Assembly: GCA_910587505.1 (NCBI GenBank)
Contig: CAJULD010000008.1
Location: 24,824-88,823 of the forward strand
Direction of reading: 5' to 3'
Length of the DNA stretch: 64,000 nucleotides
Origin: an uncultured Oscillospiraceae bacterium
Lineage (GTDB): Bacteria > Bacillota > Clostridia > Oscillospirales > Oscillospiraceae
Positions 16,281-25,184 of this stretch are shown piece after piece (the first letter of the stretch is position 1; each line of letters begins with the position of its first letter). The notes beneath the pieces were generated by a model. That model was not told the origin of the DNA, ran no database searches, and worked only from the letters and a program-made list of their open reading frames with translations. A program made the position numbers and the translations under genes.

Positions 16281-17201
16281 ATGGACAGAATTTTAGTGAT
16301 CGACGACAGCGCCGTCCAGGCCCAGTTTCTGTGCTCCGTCCTGAAAGACGATTACGAGGTCACCACCTGCAACACGGCCCAGGAGGGCCTTCAGCTGGTC
16401 AGAGAGGGAGACTTCTCCCTGGTCCTTCTTGACGTCATCATGCCGGACATGGACGGATTCGCGGTACTCAAGGAGCTGAAGGCCGCAGAGCAGACCCGGT
16501 ACATTCCGGTCATCCTGCTGACCAGTCTGGCGGACGTGCAGTATGAGGAGCGGGGACTCCTGCTGGGGGCGGTGGACTATGTAGCCAAGCCCTTTAATCC
16601 GGTGATTATCCGGGCGCGGGTCAACACCCATATCCAGCTGTATCACTATCAGAAGGAATTCCGGCAGCAGGCCACCATTGACGGCCTGACCGGCGTGGCC
16701 AACCGGCGGTTTTACGAGAGAGAGGCTGACGCCAGATGGCGGGAGGCCATTCGGTTTGGTCTGCCTTTTTCCGTGTGCATGCTCGATATCGACAAATTCA
16801 AGATATACAACGACACCTTCGGACATCAGGCCGGGGATCACGTCATCTCCTCCGTGGCAAAAACCGCATCCGCTTTCTTTCAGCGCTCCACGGACCTCTT
16901 CGCCCGGTACGGCGGGGAGGAGTTTGTTGCGGTCTTCGCCGGAAACAGCGCAGAGGCGGCCTTTGCCTTTATGAAGACTGTCCGGCAGGCAGTAGAGGGC
17001 CTGCACATTCCCCACGATCCTTCCGTTAATCCCTGGGTCACCATCAGCGCCGGCGGCGTGACTCTGATGCCCAGGCAGGGCGACGAATATCAATCCTATC
17101 TGAAAATGGCGGACACGATGCTGTACGACGCCAAGCGGTTCGGACGGAACCAGGTGGTGTGGTCCAACGGCGGCAGAGAACAGTGGAGGGAAAAGCCGTA
17201 A
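16281..17201 (+). CDS. Response regulator diguanylate cyclase (REC-GGDEF)
   Basis: Predicted to make cyclic di-GMP when its receiver is phosphorylated. The REC domain (1-120) has the acidic pair Asp8/Asp9, phospho-acceptor Asp51 in LLDVIMPDMDG, Thr81 and Lys103. The GGDEF domain (about 130-295) has the active-site motif GGEEF at 211-215 and, five residues before it, RSTD (202-205), the product-inhibition I-site. Thus both the enzyme and its feedback look intact. It is co-transcribed with the kinase-less PAS protein upstream, so its phosphodonor must come from elsewhere, possibly the hybrid kinase at 60.6 kb. Confidence 0.93.
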   Translation: MDRILVIDDSAVQAQFLCSVLKDDYEVTTCNTAQEGLQLVREGDFSLVLLDVIMPDMDGFAVLKELKAAEQTRYIPVILLTSLADVQYEERGLLLGAVDYVAKPFNPVIIRARVNTHIQLYHYQKEFRQQATIDGLTGVANRRFYEREADARWREAIRFGLPFSVCMLDIDKFKIYNDTFGHQAGDHVISSVAKTASAFFQRSTDLFARYGGEEFVAVFAGNSAEAAFAFMKTVRQAVEGLHIPHDPSVNPWVTISAGGVTLMPRQGDEYQSYLKMADTMLYDAKRFGRNQVVWSNGGREQWREKP

Positions 17202-17294
17202 GGCAGAGATATATGTTCGTTTCCCTGAAAAAGGATCGTATGAACTTTTCATAAAAGCATATTGACCCGCAGGGGCCGGCCTGTCCCCTTTAAG

Positions 17295-17340
17295 CAGAGC
17301 ATCCCGCTCTCCGCAACGGAGAGCGGGATGCTCTGTTTCT
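17295..17340. terminator. Bidirectional terminator between the GGDEF gene and ogt
   Basis: A perfect 19-bp stem (CAGAGCATCCCGCTCTCCG) closes on a three-base loop, followed by TTTCT. It serves the convergent genes on both sides; its right end touches the ogt stop. Confidence 0.8.
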
Positions 17341-17797
17341 ACTGCTCTCTATCCAGCAGCGACCGCTTGATTTCCAGGCCTCCGGCATATCCCACCAGCT
17401 GCCCGTCGGTCCCGATGACCCGGTGGCAGGGGATGATGATCGGAATGGGATTGCGCCGGTTGGCCTGCCCCACCGCAATGGCGGCTCCGGGCCGGCCGAT
17501 CCGGGCGGCAATGGCTCCATAGCTGGCGGTGCCGCCATAGGGAATCTCCCGCAGCGCCGCCCAGACCTCCTTCTGGAACGCCGTCCCCTCCGGAGCCAGC
17601 GGAACGGTAAAGCTCCGCCGCCGCCCCTCGAAATACTCCGTCAGTTCTTCCGCGGCCTGCGCCAACACGGGAGAGGCTCCGTTCACCGGCTCATGCCGCG
17701 TATCTCCGAAGTCGATGCCGGTCAGAGCAGTCTCTGAGGCGGAGAGCGTCAGCGGTCCCACCGGACTGGACAGCAGCATCTGATATACGGTGGACAT
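17339..17797 (-). CDS. ogt: Methylated-DNA--protein-cysteine S-methyltransferase
   Basis: Suicide repair protein that takes the methyl group from O6-methylguanine. The 152-residue protein carries the acceptor Cys124 in IPCHRV, the upstream helix-turn-helix (ASYGAIAARIGRP, about 92-104) and Asn113 as hinge residue. Length fits the Ogt/MGMT type without an Ada domain. It ends in the bidirectional terminator and lies three bases after the epimerase gene on the same strand, so they are probably co-transcribed. Confidence 0.95.
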   Translation of the reverse strand: MSTVYQMLLSSPVGPLTLSASETALTGIDFGDTRHEPVNGASPVLAQAAEELTEYFEGRRRSFTVPLAPEGTAFQKEVWAALREIPYGGTASYGAIAARIGRPGAAIAVGQANRRNPIPIIIPCHRVIGTDGQLVGYAGGLEIKRSLLDREQ

Positions 17798-17800
17798 CTC

Positions 17801-18673
17801 TCAGAAAATGGTCACGGTCCAGCGGTTTTCATATCTCTGGCGGGGGGGAAGAGAGATCAGGTCAAACTGCTGGCTCAGGTCCTCCACCACGCCCTCCCGG
17901 GAGGGAAGGCTGACCCACGGCTCCAGACATACATAGGGCGCGTCGGTTTTCGGTTGGTGCCACACGCCCAGATAGCGCATCTTGGGGCAGGCCAGAGAGA
18001 CGCCCCGGCTGCCCTCGCCTGCGGACAGAGTCACGCTGCGGGCAAAATTCTTCAGGATGATTGCGTCATGATCGAAAAGATCGTGATGTAACGGGAGGTG
18101 CACGTCGTTTTCCAACGCATAGGGCGCCTCCTGACCGCTTATCATGTAGCTTTCGCCCAGCAGGACGCGGTTGGGCCGGCAGGGCTGGTCAAAGGTCAGG
18201 CGATAGTCGTCAAAGGACTTGCCGGCCTCCAGAGGAACCCGGAAGCCGGGATGTCCGCCCACTCCGAAAAACAGGACTTTACTGTCCATGTTCTCTGTGG
18301 CGTAGACGATTACCAGCATATTGTCCTCCAATACGTAGGATACGTCGAAATGGAAGGCAAAGGGATAGCCCTTCCGGCTTTCGGCCGTGTCCTCCATATG
18401 CAGCGTGATATGGTCCTTTCCCTGGGCCAGAACGGAGAATTCCGTGCGGCGGGCAAAGCCGTGGCGGGTCATTTCGTACTCTCTGCCCCCGTAAGTATAG
18501 CGATCGTTGGTAAGACGGCCCACATAGGGAAACAGGATGGGGGAACGGCCGGACCAGTAGGCGGGGTCTCCGTTCCAGAGATATTCCGTTCCGTCGGCAG
18601 CGGTGATGGACATAAGCTGCGCGCCCATCTCATCGACGGTCACGGTCATGGCATGATTGCGGATGGTCTGCAT
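17801..18673 (-). CDS. Aldose 1-epimerase family protein (LacX-like)
   Basis: Galactose-mutarotase-like beta-sandwich enzyme, 290 residues. Recognisable features are the N-terminal AMTVTVDEMGAQLMSI strand, YLWNGDPAYW and the catalytic-region HGFAR and GGHPGFRVP histidines. The closest described group is LacX/YeaD-type sugar epimerases; the true substrate is unknown. The ATG at 18673 follows AAGGAGA. A promoter is seen at 18813-18841 and ogt follows directly. Confidence 0.85.
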   Translation of the reverse strand: MQTIRNHAMTVTVDEMGAQLMSITAADGTEYLWNGDPAYWSGRSPILFPYVGRLTNDRYTYGGREYEMTRHGFARRTEFSVLAQGKDHITLHMEDTAESRKGYPFAFHFDVSYVLEDNMLVIVYATENMDSKVLFFGVGGHPGFRVPLEAGKSFDDYRLTFDQPCRPNRVLLGESYMISGQEAPYALENDVHLPLHHDLFDHDAIILKNFARSVTLSAGEGSRGVSLACPKMRYLGVWHQPKTDAPYVCLEPWVSLPSREGVVEDLSQQFDLISLPPRQRYENRWTVTIF

Positions 18674-18710
18674 AATAAGTCTCCTTTCTTCCGGTGCTGT
18701 TGGCAGGAAA

Positions 18711-18738
18711 ATCCCCTGCGGCCGCCGGGACCGCAGGG
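18711..18738. repeat. GC-rich hairpin in the epimerase leader
   Basis: CCCCTGCGG pairs with CCGCAGGGG around a nine-base loop between the promoter and the epimerase start. There is no T-run; it may be an RNA structure in the leader. Confidence 0.4.
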
Positions 18739-18812
18739 GCGTGTCGAAACATGCGCCGGTTGTGAGCCGGGCGTGTTGACCGGTTTCTCAGAACCTGCGG
18801 CTCCTGAACAGC

Positions 18813-18841
18813 ATCATACTAAACTCTTCCTGAAATTGCAA
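18813..18841 (-). promoter_or_regulatory. Sigma-A promoter of the epimerase-ogt unit
   Basis: On the minus strand, TTGCAA, 17 bases, TATGAT. It lies 140 bases upstream of the epimerase start. A GGCGGG/CCCGCC hairpin just beyond may terminate xdhC. Confidence 0.6.
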
Positions 18842-18909
18842 GCATTTTCCGGGAAAAACCGATGAATTTTGATTGGCGGGGGAGCCCGCCCGGTTTTCCC
18901 GACTCGCTG

Positions 18910-19398
18910 TTATGCTTTCCCCAGTCTCTTCAGCATGGCCTTCTTCACCGCCCGCAGGATGTTCTCGTACCCCGTGCAGCGGCACAGATGGCCGGAGAGC
19001 AGCCTGCGCAGCTCGTCATCGGTGTACTCCTTCCCGCGCTCCAGGATCTCCACGGCGGTCATAATGAAGCCCGGCGTACAGAACCCGCACTGGATGGCGG
19101 CCTCGTCGATGAACGCCTGCTGGATATCCGCCAGCTCTCCGCCGGGACCCATCAGCCCCTCCAGTGTGCAGATGTTCTTCCCGTCCGCCCAGGCGGCCAG
19201 ATACAGGCAGGAGTTAAAGCATTCCCCGTTAATCAGGACGTTGCAGGCCCCGCACTCGCCCACCTCGCAGCCCTTCTTCACGCTGGTCAGCCGGAAGTCG
19301 TTGCGGAGCATGTCTGTCAGAGACGCCCGCACGTCCACCATCTGCTCCACTTCCCTGCCGTTGATGGTGCAGCGGATCAATTTGTACCGGTTGCTCAT
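18910..19398 (-). CDS. xdhC: Molybdenum hydroxylase [2Fe-2S] subunit (xanthine dehydrogenase type)
   Basis: Small electron-transfer subunit of a xanthine-dehydrogenase-family enzyme, 162 residues. All eight cluster ligands are visible: Cys44, Cys49, Cys52 and Cys64 for the plant-type cluster; Cys104, Cys107, Cys139 and Cys141 for the second. Its ATG overlaps the xdhB stop (ATGA), so the two are coupled. The family also includes nicotinate, purine and CO dehydrogenases, so xanthine as substrate is likely but not proven. Confidence 0.92.
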   Translation of the reverse strand: MSNRYKLIRCTINGREVEQMVDVRASLTDMLRNDFRLTSVKKGCEVGECGACNVLINGECFNSCLYLAAWADGKNICTLEGLMGPGGELADIQQAFIDEAAIQCGFCTPGFIMTAVEILERGKEYTDDELRRLLSGHLCRCTGYENILRAVKKAMLKRLGKA

Positions 19399-20279
19399 GC
19401 CAGCTCACCTCCCGCCAGTCTGATGGACTCCAGAAGTCCCCGCTTTGCCAGCTCCACGGCGATATGTTCCCGGAATGCCCTGCTGGCCCGCCAGCTGTCC
19501 CGGGGGCGGATGTCCGACAGCACGGCGGCGGCGAAGGCCTCCGCGGTCTCCTCCGTCAGAGGCTTCCCCTGTGCCGCGGCCTCCGCGTGCCCGCACCGCA
19601 GGGGGACGGGGCCCGCCACGCCGTAGGCGATCCGGGCGCGGAGAATGGTCTTTTTGTCCGGGCTGAGCACCACGTTTACAGAACAGCCGGTAGTGGCAAT
19701 GTCCATGGCGTCCCGCATGGCGTACTTGATATAGTGCCCGGAACAGCTTTCATAGCTGGCCCTGGGGATCAGGATGGCGGTTTGAATTTCATCAGGACGG
19801 ATGTCCACCTTCCCGGCGGAAATATAAAATTCCTGAATGGGAAGCCGCCGGACGCCCTTTTCCCCTGTCAGTTCAATAACTGCGTCCCAGGCGAACAGAG
19901 TAGAGGCGGAATCGGCGCTGGTGACGCCGTTGCAGGTGTTGCCGCCGATGGTCCCGGCGTTGCGGATCTGGGGCCCGCCCACCATGTCCACGGCCTCGCC
20001 CAGGACGTTGATATATTTCTGAATGATGGGGTCCCCGGTAATGTGGCTGAAGCTGGTCAGAGAGCCGATGCGGATGTTTTCTTCCCCGTCGATAGCCACG
20101 CCCCGGAGAGCATCGATGCCGTAGATGGAGATGAGCTCCTTCCCCGCCCGCCTGCCCTCCCGTATCTGGACCAGCACGTCGGTGCCGCCGGCGAGGATCT
20201 GAGCCTCCGGGTGCTCCAGACGCAGGCGCACCGCGTCCTGGACGCTCTGAGCCTCATATAATGCTTTCAAATCATACAT
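19395..20279 (-). CDS. xdhB: Molybdenum hydroxylase FAD subunit (xanthine dehydrogenase type)
   Basis: FAD-binding subunit of 294 residues. It shows the two FAD-contact motifs, AGGTDVLV near residue 31 and TIGGNTCNG near 110, and the CO-dehydrogenase flavoprotein C-terminal fold. Electrons would pass from the molybdenum subunit through the iron-sulfur subunit to this FAD and then to NAD or another acceptor. It is downstream of xdhA on the same strand but separated from it by about 570 bases of hairpin-rich non-coding DNA. Confidence 0.93.
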   Translation of the reverse strand: MYDLKALYEAQSVQDAVRLRLEHPEAQILAGGTDVLVQIREGRRAGKELISIYGIDALRGVAIDGEENIRIGSLTSFSHITGDPIIQKYINVLGEAVDMVGGPQIRNAGTIGGNTCNGVTSADSASTLFAWDAVIELTGEKGVRRLPIQEFYISAGKVDIRPDEIQTAILIPRASYESCSGHYIKYAMRDAMDIATTGCSVNVVLSPDKKTILRARIAYGVAGPVPLRCGHAEAAAQGKPLTEETAEAFAAAVLSDIRPRDSWRASRAFREHIAVELAKRGLLESIRLAGGELA

Positions 20280-20296
20280 ATCGTATTATTCTTCCT

Positions 20297-20850
20297 TTCT
20301 GCCGCCGCAGGCGGCAGGGCAAAATATTCGATTTGATACCACTGGGGCTTCGCGCCCCAAGCCCCGGTTACTTTTCCCGCGAGGGAAAAGTAACCAAAAG
20401 CTCGCTTAAGGGACGTTCCGTCCCTTAAGAATCCCTCAAATGACGGGGGTTATTTTTTTGCGCCCGTGGCATGGCCTGCCCGGTCTAAACAAACTGCCGG
20501 CCGCTTACAGGTCTTCTGCGTCTGTTTTAGTGTGGTCATCGGCAGACTCTACCGTTTCAAGCGTGGTGAGCTCCCGGCGATGCACCCCCTTGCTGGGCAG
20601 TCCCCCCTTTAACAGGGCGGCAGCCGAAGTCCTTCAAGCGCCAGTCTACCAGAAGAAGAACCGGTCGTTCACGGGGCACAGCAACTCTTCTATTGCAGCC
20701 AATGTTCGAAAAAGGGAGTCCAGAACCGTAGGTTCTGGCACGCTTTTGCCTGCTTTTCTCGTGGGCAAAAAGCAGGCGCAGGGTCCGGGGGCGCGGAGCC
20801 CCCGGGCTAAGACAAGAAGAATTTACCGTTCGCGCGCGGAGCGCGCGAAG
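20297..20850. repeat. Hairpin array inside the xdh operon
   Basis: This 570-base gap holds no convincing gene but at least eight palindromes in a row. They include CTGCCGCC/GGCGGCAG; TGGGGC/GCCCCA; GGTTACTTTTCCC/GGGAAAAGTAACC; CTTAAGGGACG/CGTCCCTTAAG; AGAACC/GGTTCT; CCTGCTTTT/AAAAAGCAGG; CCGGGGGC/GCCCCCGG; and TTCGCGCGC/GCGCGCGAA. Parts resemble the intergenic stretches at 56085-56320 and 58985-59105. It separates xdhA from xdhB and may act as a REP/BIME-like element, a terminator or an RNA-processing zone. Confidence 0.7.
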
Positions 20851-20851
20851 A

Positions 20852-23140
20852 TCAAATCAACCCCGCGCTGCTGAATTCCTTGAAAAGAACATGGGGCGTC
20901 ATGGGCGCGTCATTGAGCGCAACGCCGGTTGCATTCAGTACGGCGTTCCGGATGGCCGGGGCCGGGGAGCAGGCCGGAGGCTCGCCCAGAGCCCTAGTGC
21001 CGTAAGGGCTGGTGGGCTCCGGGTTTTCCACGAAGAGGGCCTGAAGATTTGGATGGTCCATAAAGGTGGACAGTTTATAATCCAGCAGGTTGTTGTTCAG
21101 AGGCTTGCCGGTCTTCTCATCGAAGAGGAGCTGCTCGGAGAGTCCGTACCCGATGCCCATGGACATGCCGCCGTGGACCTGGGCCTCCGCCAGGGCGGGG
21201 TTGATGAGCTTTCCGCAGTCGTGGACGTTGACGATGTTCAGCAGCTTCACCCTGCACAGAGGAATGTCCACCTCCACCTCCGCAAAGGTGCAGCCAAAGG
21301 AGTAGGCGTTGTTTTTGATCTGATATGTACTCTCGGCGGTGATGTGCCGGGAGTGCTCCAGGCTGTAAAGGACCTCGGTGGCCAGCTCGCCCAGGGTCAT
21401 CAGCTCCCGACCGTCGGTGATCCGGACGATCCTTCCGTCCACGAGATCCAGATTCTCCCGGGCCTGCCGGGTCAGCTCTTCGGCACAGGCCAGAATCCTG
21501 TCCCGGAGAATCCCGCCCGTCTGGTGCAGGGCGAAGCCGCCCACATAGGTCTGCCGGGAGGCGTAGGCTCCGGTGCCGAAGGGAGTCACGTCGGTATCCT
21601 GGGTGGAGACAATGTGAACGTCTTCAAAGGGAATGCCGATAGCGTCGGCGGCCATCTGCGCAAAGGCGGTGTCGCAGCCCTGACCGATCTCCGTCTCGCC
21701 GGTCTGCACCTGGACGGACCCGTCCTGATTGAGTACCATGCGGCAGGAGGAGGACTCCAGGGAGATGGGCCAGACCGCGGTATTGTACCAGAACAGGGCC
21801 ATGCCGATTCCCCGGCGCACCGGGCCGGTCTGGTCCGCGTACTCCTTCCGCTTCCGCTCATAGTCAATGGCGGCCATGCCTTTGTCCATGACCTGCCGGA
21901 AGGAGTCAAAGTAGTTCTCGTTTTTGCTGAATCCGTCCACATACCCCCTGGGCATGACGATCTGTCGGCGGTACTCCACAGGCTCACGGCCCAGGGCTCT
22001 GGCCACGTCGTCGATATGACTCTCCCCGGCCCACATGGCCTGTGGGATGCCATAGCCCCGCATGGCCCCGGCGGCGGGACGGTTGGTAAACACGGTCCAG
22101 GCGTCGCCTTCCACGTTGGGGCAGGGATAAATCTGGGGAAACGCGCCCATACCCTTGGCCGCGATGCCGTGGCCGTGGGAGGCATAGCCGCCCTGATTGG
22201 AGAAGCACTCGATCTTTCGGGCGGCAAAGCTGCCGTCCGGCCGGACCCAGGAAATGATATGGGTGCGGATGGCGTGGCGCACCCGGTTGGAGACGAAGGT
22301 CTCCTCCCGGGAACAGTCCACCATGACCAGCCGCCCGCCCAGCTGCGTGGTCAGCCAGGCGCACAGAGGCTCGTACAGCGCGTCCTGCTTGTTGCCGAAG
22401 CCGCCGCCGATATAGGGCTTGATGATCCGCACCTTTCCCCATGGGATACCCAGCGCCTGCCCGCAGATCCGGCGGACAATATGGGGAATCTGGGTGGAGG
22501 AGGTGACGGTGATCCGGCCGCCTTCCATGTAAGCCGTACAGACGTGATTCTCGATATGGCAGTGCTGGACGGTGGGGGTGTCGTACCAGCCCTCCACCCG
22601 GATAAGTCCCGGTTCCCTGCTGGCAGAGGCGTAGTCGCCGTTCCTTATGGAGGTATGGGCCAGGACGTTGCCGGGGTACTCCTCATGGATCAGCGGGGCG
22701 TCCGGTTCCATGGCCTTCTGGACGTCCAGAACAAAGGGATACTCATCATACGTCACCTTCACCAGCCGGGCTGCCTGCCCGGCGGCCACCTCGTCCTCCG
22801 CCACCACCACGGCCACCTCGTCCCCGTAATAGCGCACGTGGCGGTTCAGCAGCAGCCGGTCGGCCACGTCCTGGTGGCGGGGGTCGGTGGACCAGGGGTG
22901 TCCCGCCGTGGGGAAGGGGATGTCCGGCACATCGAAGCAGGTGAAGATCTTCACCACGCCGGGGACCGTTTCCGCCTGGGAGACGTCCACCGACCGGACC
23001 ATGCCGTGGGCAATGGTGGAATGGACGATCCGGGTAACCAGGGCCTCCCGGCCGCACAGATCACCGGTGTACTTTGCCCGGCCGGAGGCCTTGTCAAAGG
23101 CGTCCACACGGAGCTTGCTCTGACCTGCGGTTTTGCTCAT
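20852..23140 (-). CDS. xdhA: Molybdenum hydroxylase catalytic subunit (xanthine dehydrogenase type)
   Basis: Molybdopterin-binding subunit that hydroxylates a purine or related heterocycle. The 762 residues include the aldehyde-oxidase/xanthine-dehydrogenase a/b hammerhead domain at the N-terminus (KASGRAKYTGDL), the molybdopterin contact GETEIGQG and the catalytic glutamate segment ALGEPPA near the C-terminus. It is the first gene of the unit; a TATAAT-like -10 lies about 90 bases upstream. Across the divergent promoter region is the cofactor-maturing MocA-like gene, which supports a working molybdenum enzyme. The substrate is inferred only from the family. Confidence 0.93.
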   Translation of the reverse strand: MSKTAGQSKLRVDAFDKASGRAKYTGDLCGREALVTRIVHSTIAHGMVRSVDVSQAETVPGVVKIFTCFDVPDIPFPTAGHPWSTDPRHQDVADRLLLNRHVRYYGDEVAVVVAEDEVAAGQAARLVKVTYDEYPFVLDVQKAMEPDAPLIHEEYPGNVLAHTSIRNGDYASASREPGLIRVEGWYDTPTVQHCHIENHVCTAYMEGGRITVTSSTQIPHIVRRICGQALGIPWGKVRIIKPYIGGGFGNKQDALYEPLCAWLTTQLGGRLVMVDCSREETFVSNRVRHAIRTHIISWVRPDGSFAARKIECFSNQGGYASHGHGIAAKGMGAFPQIYPCPNVEGDAWTVFTNRPAAGAMRGYGIPQAMWAGESHIDDVARALGREPVEYRRQIVMPRGYVDGFSKNENYFDSFRQVMDKGMAAIDYERKRKEYADQTGPVRRGIGMALFWYNTAVWPISLESSSCRMVLNQDGSVQVQTGETEIGQGCDTAFAQMAADAIGIPFEDVHIVSTQDTDVTPFGTGAYASRQTYVGGFALHQTGGILRDRILACAEELTRQARENLDLVDGRIVRITDGRELMTLGELATEVLYSLEHSRHITAESTYQIKNNAYSFGCTFAEVEVDIPLCRVKLLNIVNVHDCGKLINPALAEAQVHGGMSMGIGYGLSEQLLFDEKTGKPLNNNLLDYKLSTFMDHPNLQALFVENPEPTSPYGTRALGEPPACSPAPAIRNAVLNATGVALNDAPMTPHVLFKEFSSAGLI

Positions 23141-23300
23141 AGGGCATCAGCCTCCTGTCTGTTCCGTTCAGAACGGTTCGGTAAGAAAGACAAATTTTTC
23201 AGAAAATCCGGGTGATTTTTATAATTATAGCACAAAGCCGGCCGCCTGTACAGGATCAATATCCCTCCGCCGCTATTTTAATTTCTGTATAACGCAGCGG

Positions 23301-23330
23301 TTGACTGGACGCGGCCCGGCGGGGTATACT
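23301..23330 (+). promoter_or_regulatory. Promoter of the MocA-like gene
   Basis: TTGACT, 18 bases, TATACT, about 30 bases before the start codon. On the opposite strand a TATAAT near 23236 probably serves xdhA. Confidence 0.6.
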
Positions 23331-23360
23331 ACAGGCAGCCTGTCAGAGAGGAAGAAAGCG

Positions 23361-23951
23361 ATGAAAATTGGCTGCGTGGTCATGGCCGCCGGGGACGCCC
23401 GGCGGTTCGGCGAGAACAAGCTGGCGGCGGATTTCGGCGGAAAGCCGCTGATCCTCCGGGCGCTGGAGGCGGTTCCGGCGGAAAAATTTTCCACCGTGGC
23501 GGTGGTAACCCAATATCCGGAGGTGGAGGATCTGGCGAGGCGGTTCCGGTTTCTCCCCGTCCGCAATCCCCATCCGGACTGGGGCATCAGCCACACCATC
23601 CGTCTGGGGCTGGAGGCGATGGGGGAATGCGGCGCGGCGCTGTTCCAGGTGTCGGACCAGCCCCTGCTGCGGCGGGAAACCGTGGCGGCGGAGGTGGATT
23701 TTTTTCTGACCCACCCGGACAAGCTGGTGGGACTGAGCCACGGCGGCGTCCGGGGGAACCCCTGCATCTTTCCCGCGGCCTATTTCCCGGAGCTGCTGGC
23801 TCTGCGGGAGGATCACGGCGGCAGCAGCGTCATCCGCCGTCACCGGGAGGAGCTGCTGCTGTTCGAGACCGCGGCGGAGGAACTGGCGGACGCGGACACC
23901 CGCCAGGCGCTGGAGGCGATGGCGGCAGAGCGGAAGGGATCTCTTTTATGA
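23361..23951 (+). CDS. Molybdopterin nucleotidyltransferase (MocA-like)
   Basis: NTP-transferase of 196 residues predicted to attach CMP (or AMP) to molybdopterin for the divergently encoded hydroxylase. It begins MKIGCVVMAAGDARRFGENK, a variant of the GxGxSxRMG nucleotide loop, and carries the metal-binding Asp in VSDQPLL. ATG 23361 follows GAGGAAG; longer upstream readings lack an RBS. Its TGA lies directly against the stop of the convergent acyltransferase gene. Cytidylyltransferase is the likeliest activity for an xdh partner. Confidence 0.85.
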   Translation: MKIGCVVMAAGDARRFGENKLAADFGGKPLILRALEAVPAEKFSTVAVVTQYPEVEDLARRFRFLPVRNPHPDWGISHTIRLGLEAMGECGAALFQVSDQPLLRRETVAAEVDFFLTHPDKLVGLSHGGVRGNPCIFPAAYFPELLALREDHGGSSVIRRHREELLLFETAAEELADADTRQALEAMAAERKGSLL

Positions 23952-25028
23952 GTCCCTGACGCCGGAGGCCGGACGCTCTATGCCGTGACAGGAAAGCCCT
24001 CCCACGATGGGCAGCAGGACCCAGTAAATAATAAACTGCGCTTCTGGCCGCAGCCCCTTCAGAAGGGGAACCCGGTTCCGCACGATAATGAACATATGGG
24101 CCAGGGGGGAGTGCCAGAAATAGATGGATGCGCTGATGGTTCCCAGCCAGCGCAGCGCCGGCATTTTCAGCAGCTGCCTGCACGGCGGCAGGAAGAGGGC
24201 GCAGAAAACCGCCGCCGCGCAGACCAGGATGCTGACAGCCGGAATCATGCTGCCGGAGAGGAGCCGCGCACAGCACATGCACACGCCGCACAGAAACAGC
24301 ACCCACAGGGCGGCTCCTCCGGCCGCCAGCCGCCGCGTCTTTGCCGCGGCGGCGCTCCGTATGCTGTGAACTGCTTCATACAGCCCCGCGCCCAGGAAAA
24401 AATTCAGAAAGCCCTCCCCGTTCTGAACATAGCAGAACGGAGCCTGGATATCCAGAAAAATCAGCAGGCAGCCCCATAAGCTGAGCGCTCCGGTCAGAAA
24501 GCGGTAAAGCGCCGGGCGTCCGGCGGACAGTCTGACAACACAGTAGTAGACGACCCAGCATTGCAGCAGGATGCTGACAAACCAAGTGGGCAGGTTGTAA
24601 GGATATACGTTGTCAAACCACCCCCAGGAGGTGGTCAGGGCGATTTTCAGCGTGGTTTTCCAGACGCCGGAGGCGGGAAGGCTGTGGGTGCAGGCCTTCA
24701 GGAACAGCATGCACAGATTGGTCAGGATATAGAGGGGATATATCTTTACCAGGCGGCGGCGCAGGAAGGCGAAAAAGGTAATCTGCCCCGCGGCGATTCT
24801 CTCCCGGTAGGAGCCGCTGAGTAAAAAGCCGCTGAGCAGAAAGAAGAAGCAGTTGCCCAGATATCCGCCGCAGGTATAGAAAATGCCCAGAACCGGCGCG
24901 AAGCAGCCGTCGAACATGTCCCCGACATGGTAAAGTACGATTGTCAGGATAAAAAGCCCCCGCAGCGCGGTCAGCGACGGATCATACGCGCCGTCCAGGC
25001 CGCCTCCATTTCGCAGCGTCTTCTTCAT
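23946..25028 (-). CDS. Acyltransferase family 3 membrane protein
   Basis: Integral-membrane acyltransferase of 360 residues, about ten hydrophobic segments. The family motif TALRGLFILTIVLYHV near residue 20 contains the expected Arg and His, followed by the FFLLSGFLLS helix. Members O-acetylate cell-surface polysaccharide, peptidoglycan or antibiotics; nothing here identifies the substrate. It is monocistronic and converges on the MocA-like gene. Confidence 0.85.
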   Translation of the reverse strand: MKKTLRNGGGLDGAYDPSLTALRGLFILTIVLYHVGDMFDGCFAPVLGIFYTCGGYLGNCFFFLLSGFLLSGSYRERIAAGQITFFAFLRRRLVKIYPLYILTNLCMLFLKACTHSLPASGVWKTTLKIALTTSWGWFDNVYPYNLPTWFVSILLQCWVVYYCVVRLSAGRPALYRFLTGALSLWGCLLIFLDIQAPFCYVQNGEGFLNFFLGAGLYEAVHSIRSAAAAKTRRLAAGGAALWVLFLCGVCMCCARLLSGSMIPAVSILVCAAAVFCALFLPPCRQLLKMPALRWLGTISASIYFWHSPLAHMFIIVRNRVPLLKGLRPEAQFIIYWVLLPIVGGLSCHGIERPASGVRDS

Positions 25029-25129
25029 GCCCTTCTCCTCCTCCCGGCAGTCCCGCTCTCATTATATCCGTTTCTGCCGGAAAACGCAAGGATGACCGGG
25101 AAGCTTTGCTGCCCGGTCACCTGTTTTGC

Positions 25130-25184
25130 CGTCTTGCCGGCGGCGGACCTGCTTTTTCCTTACGGAAAAAGCAGCAAAAAGTTA
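25130..25184. repeat. Intergenic hairpin next to MITE copy 2
   Basis: CTGCTTTTTCC pairs with GGAAAAAGCAG. The stretch GGACCTGCTTTT recurs at about 44089-44100. No gene is seen in the rest of the 405-base gap to degV besides the MITE and two further hairpins (CTGACGGCGTCAG; GGCCGCC/GGCGGCC). Confidence 0.5.
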
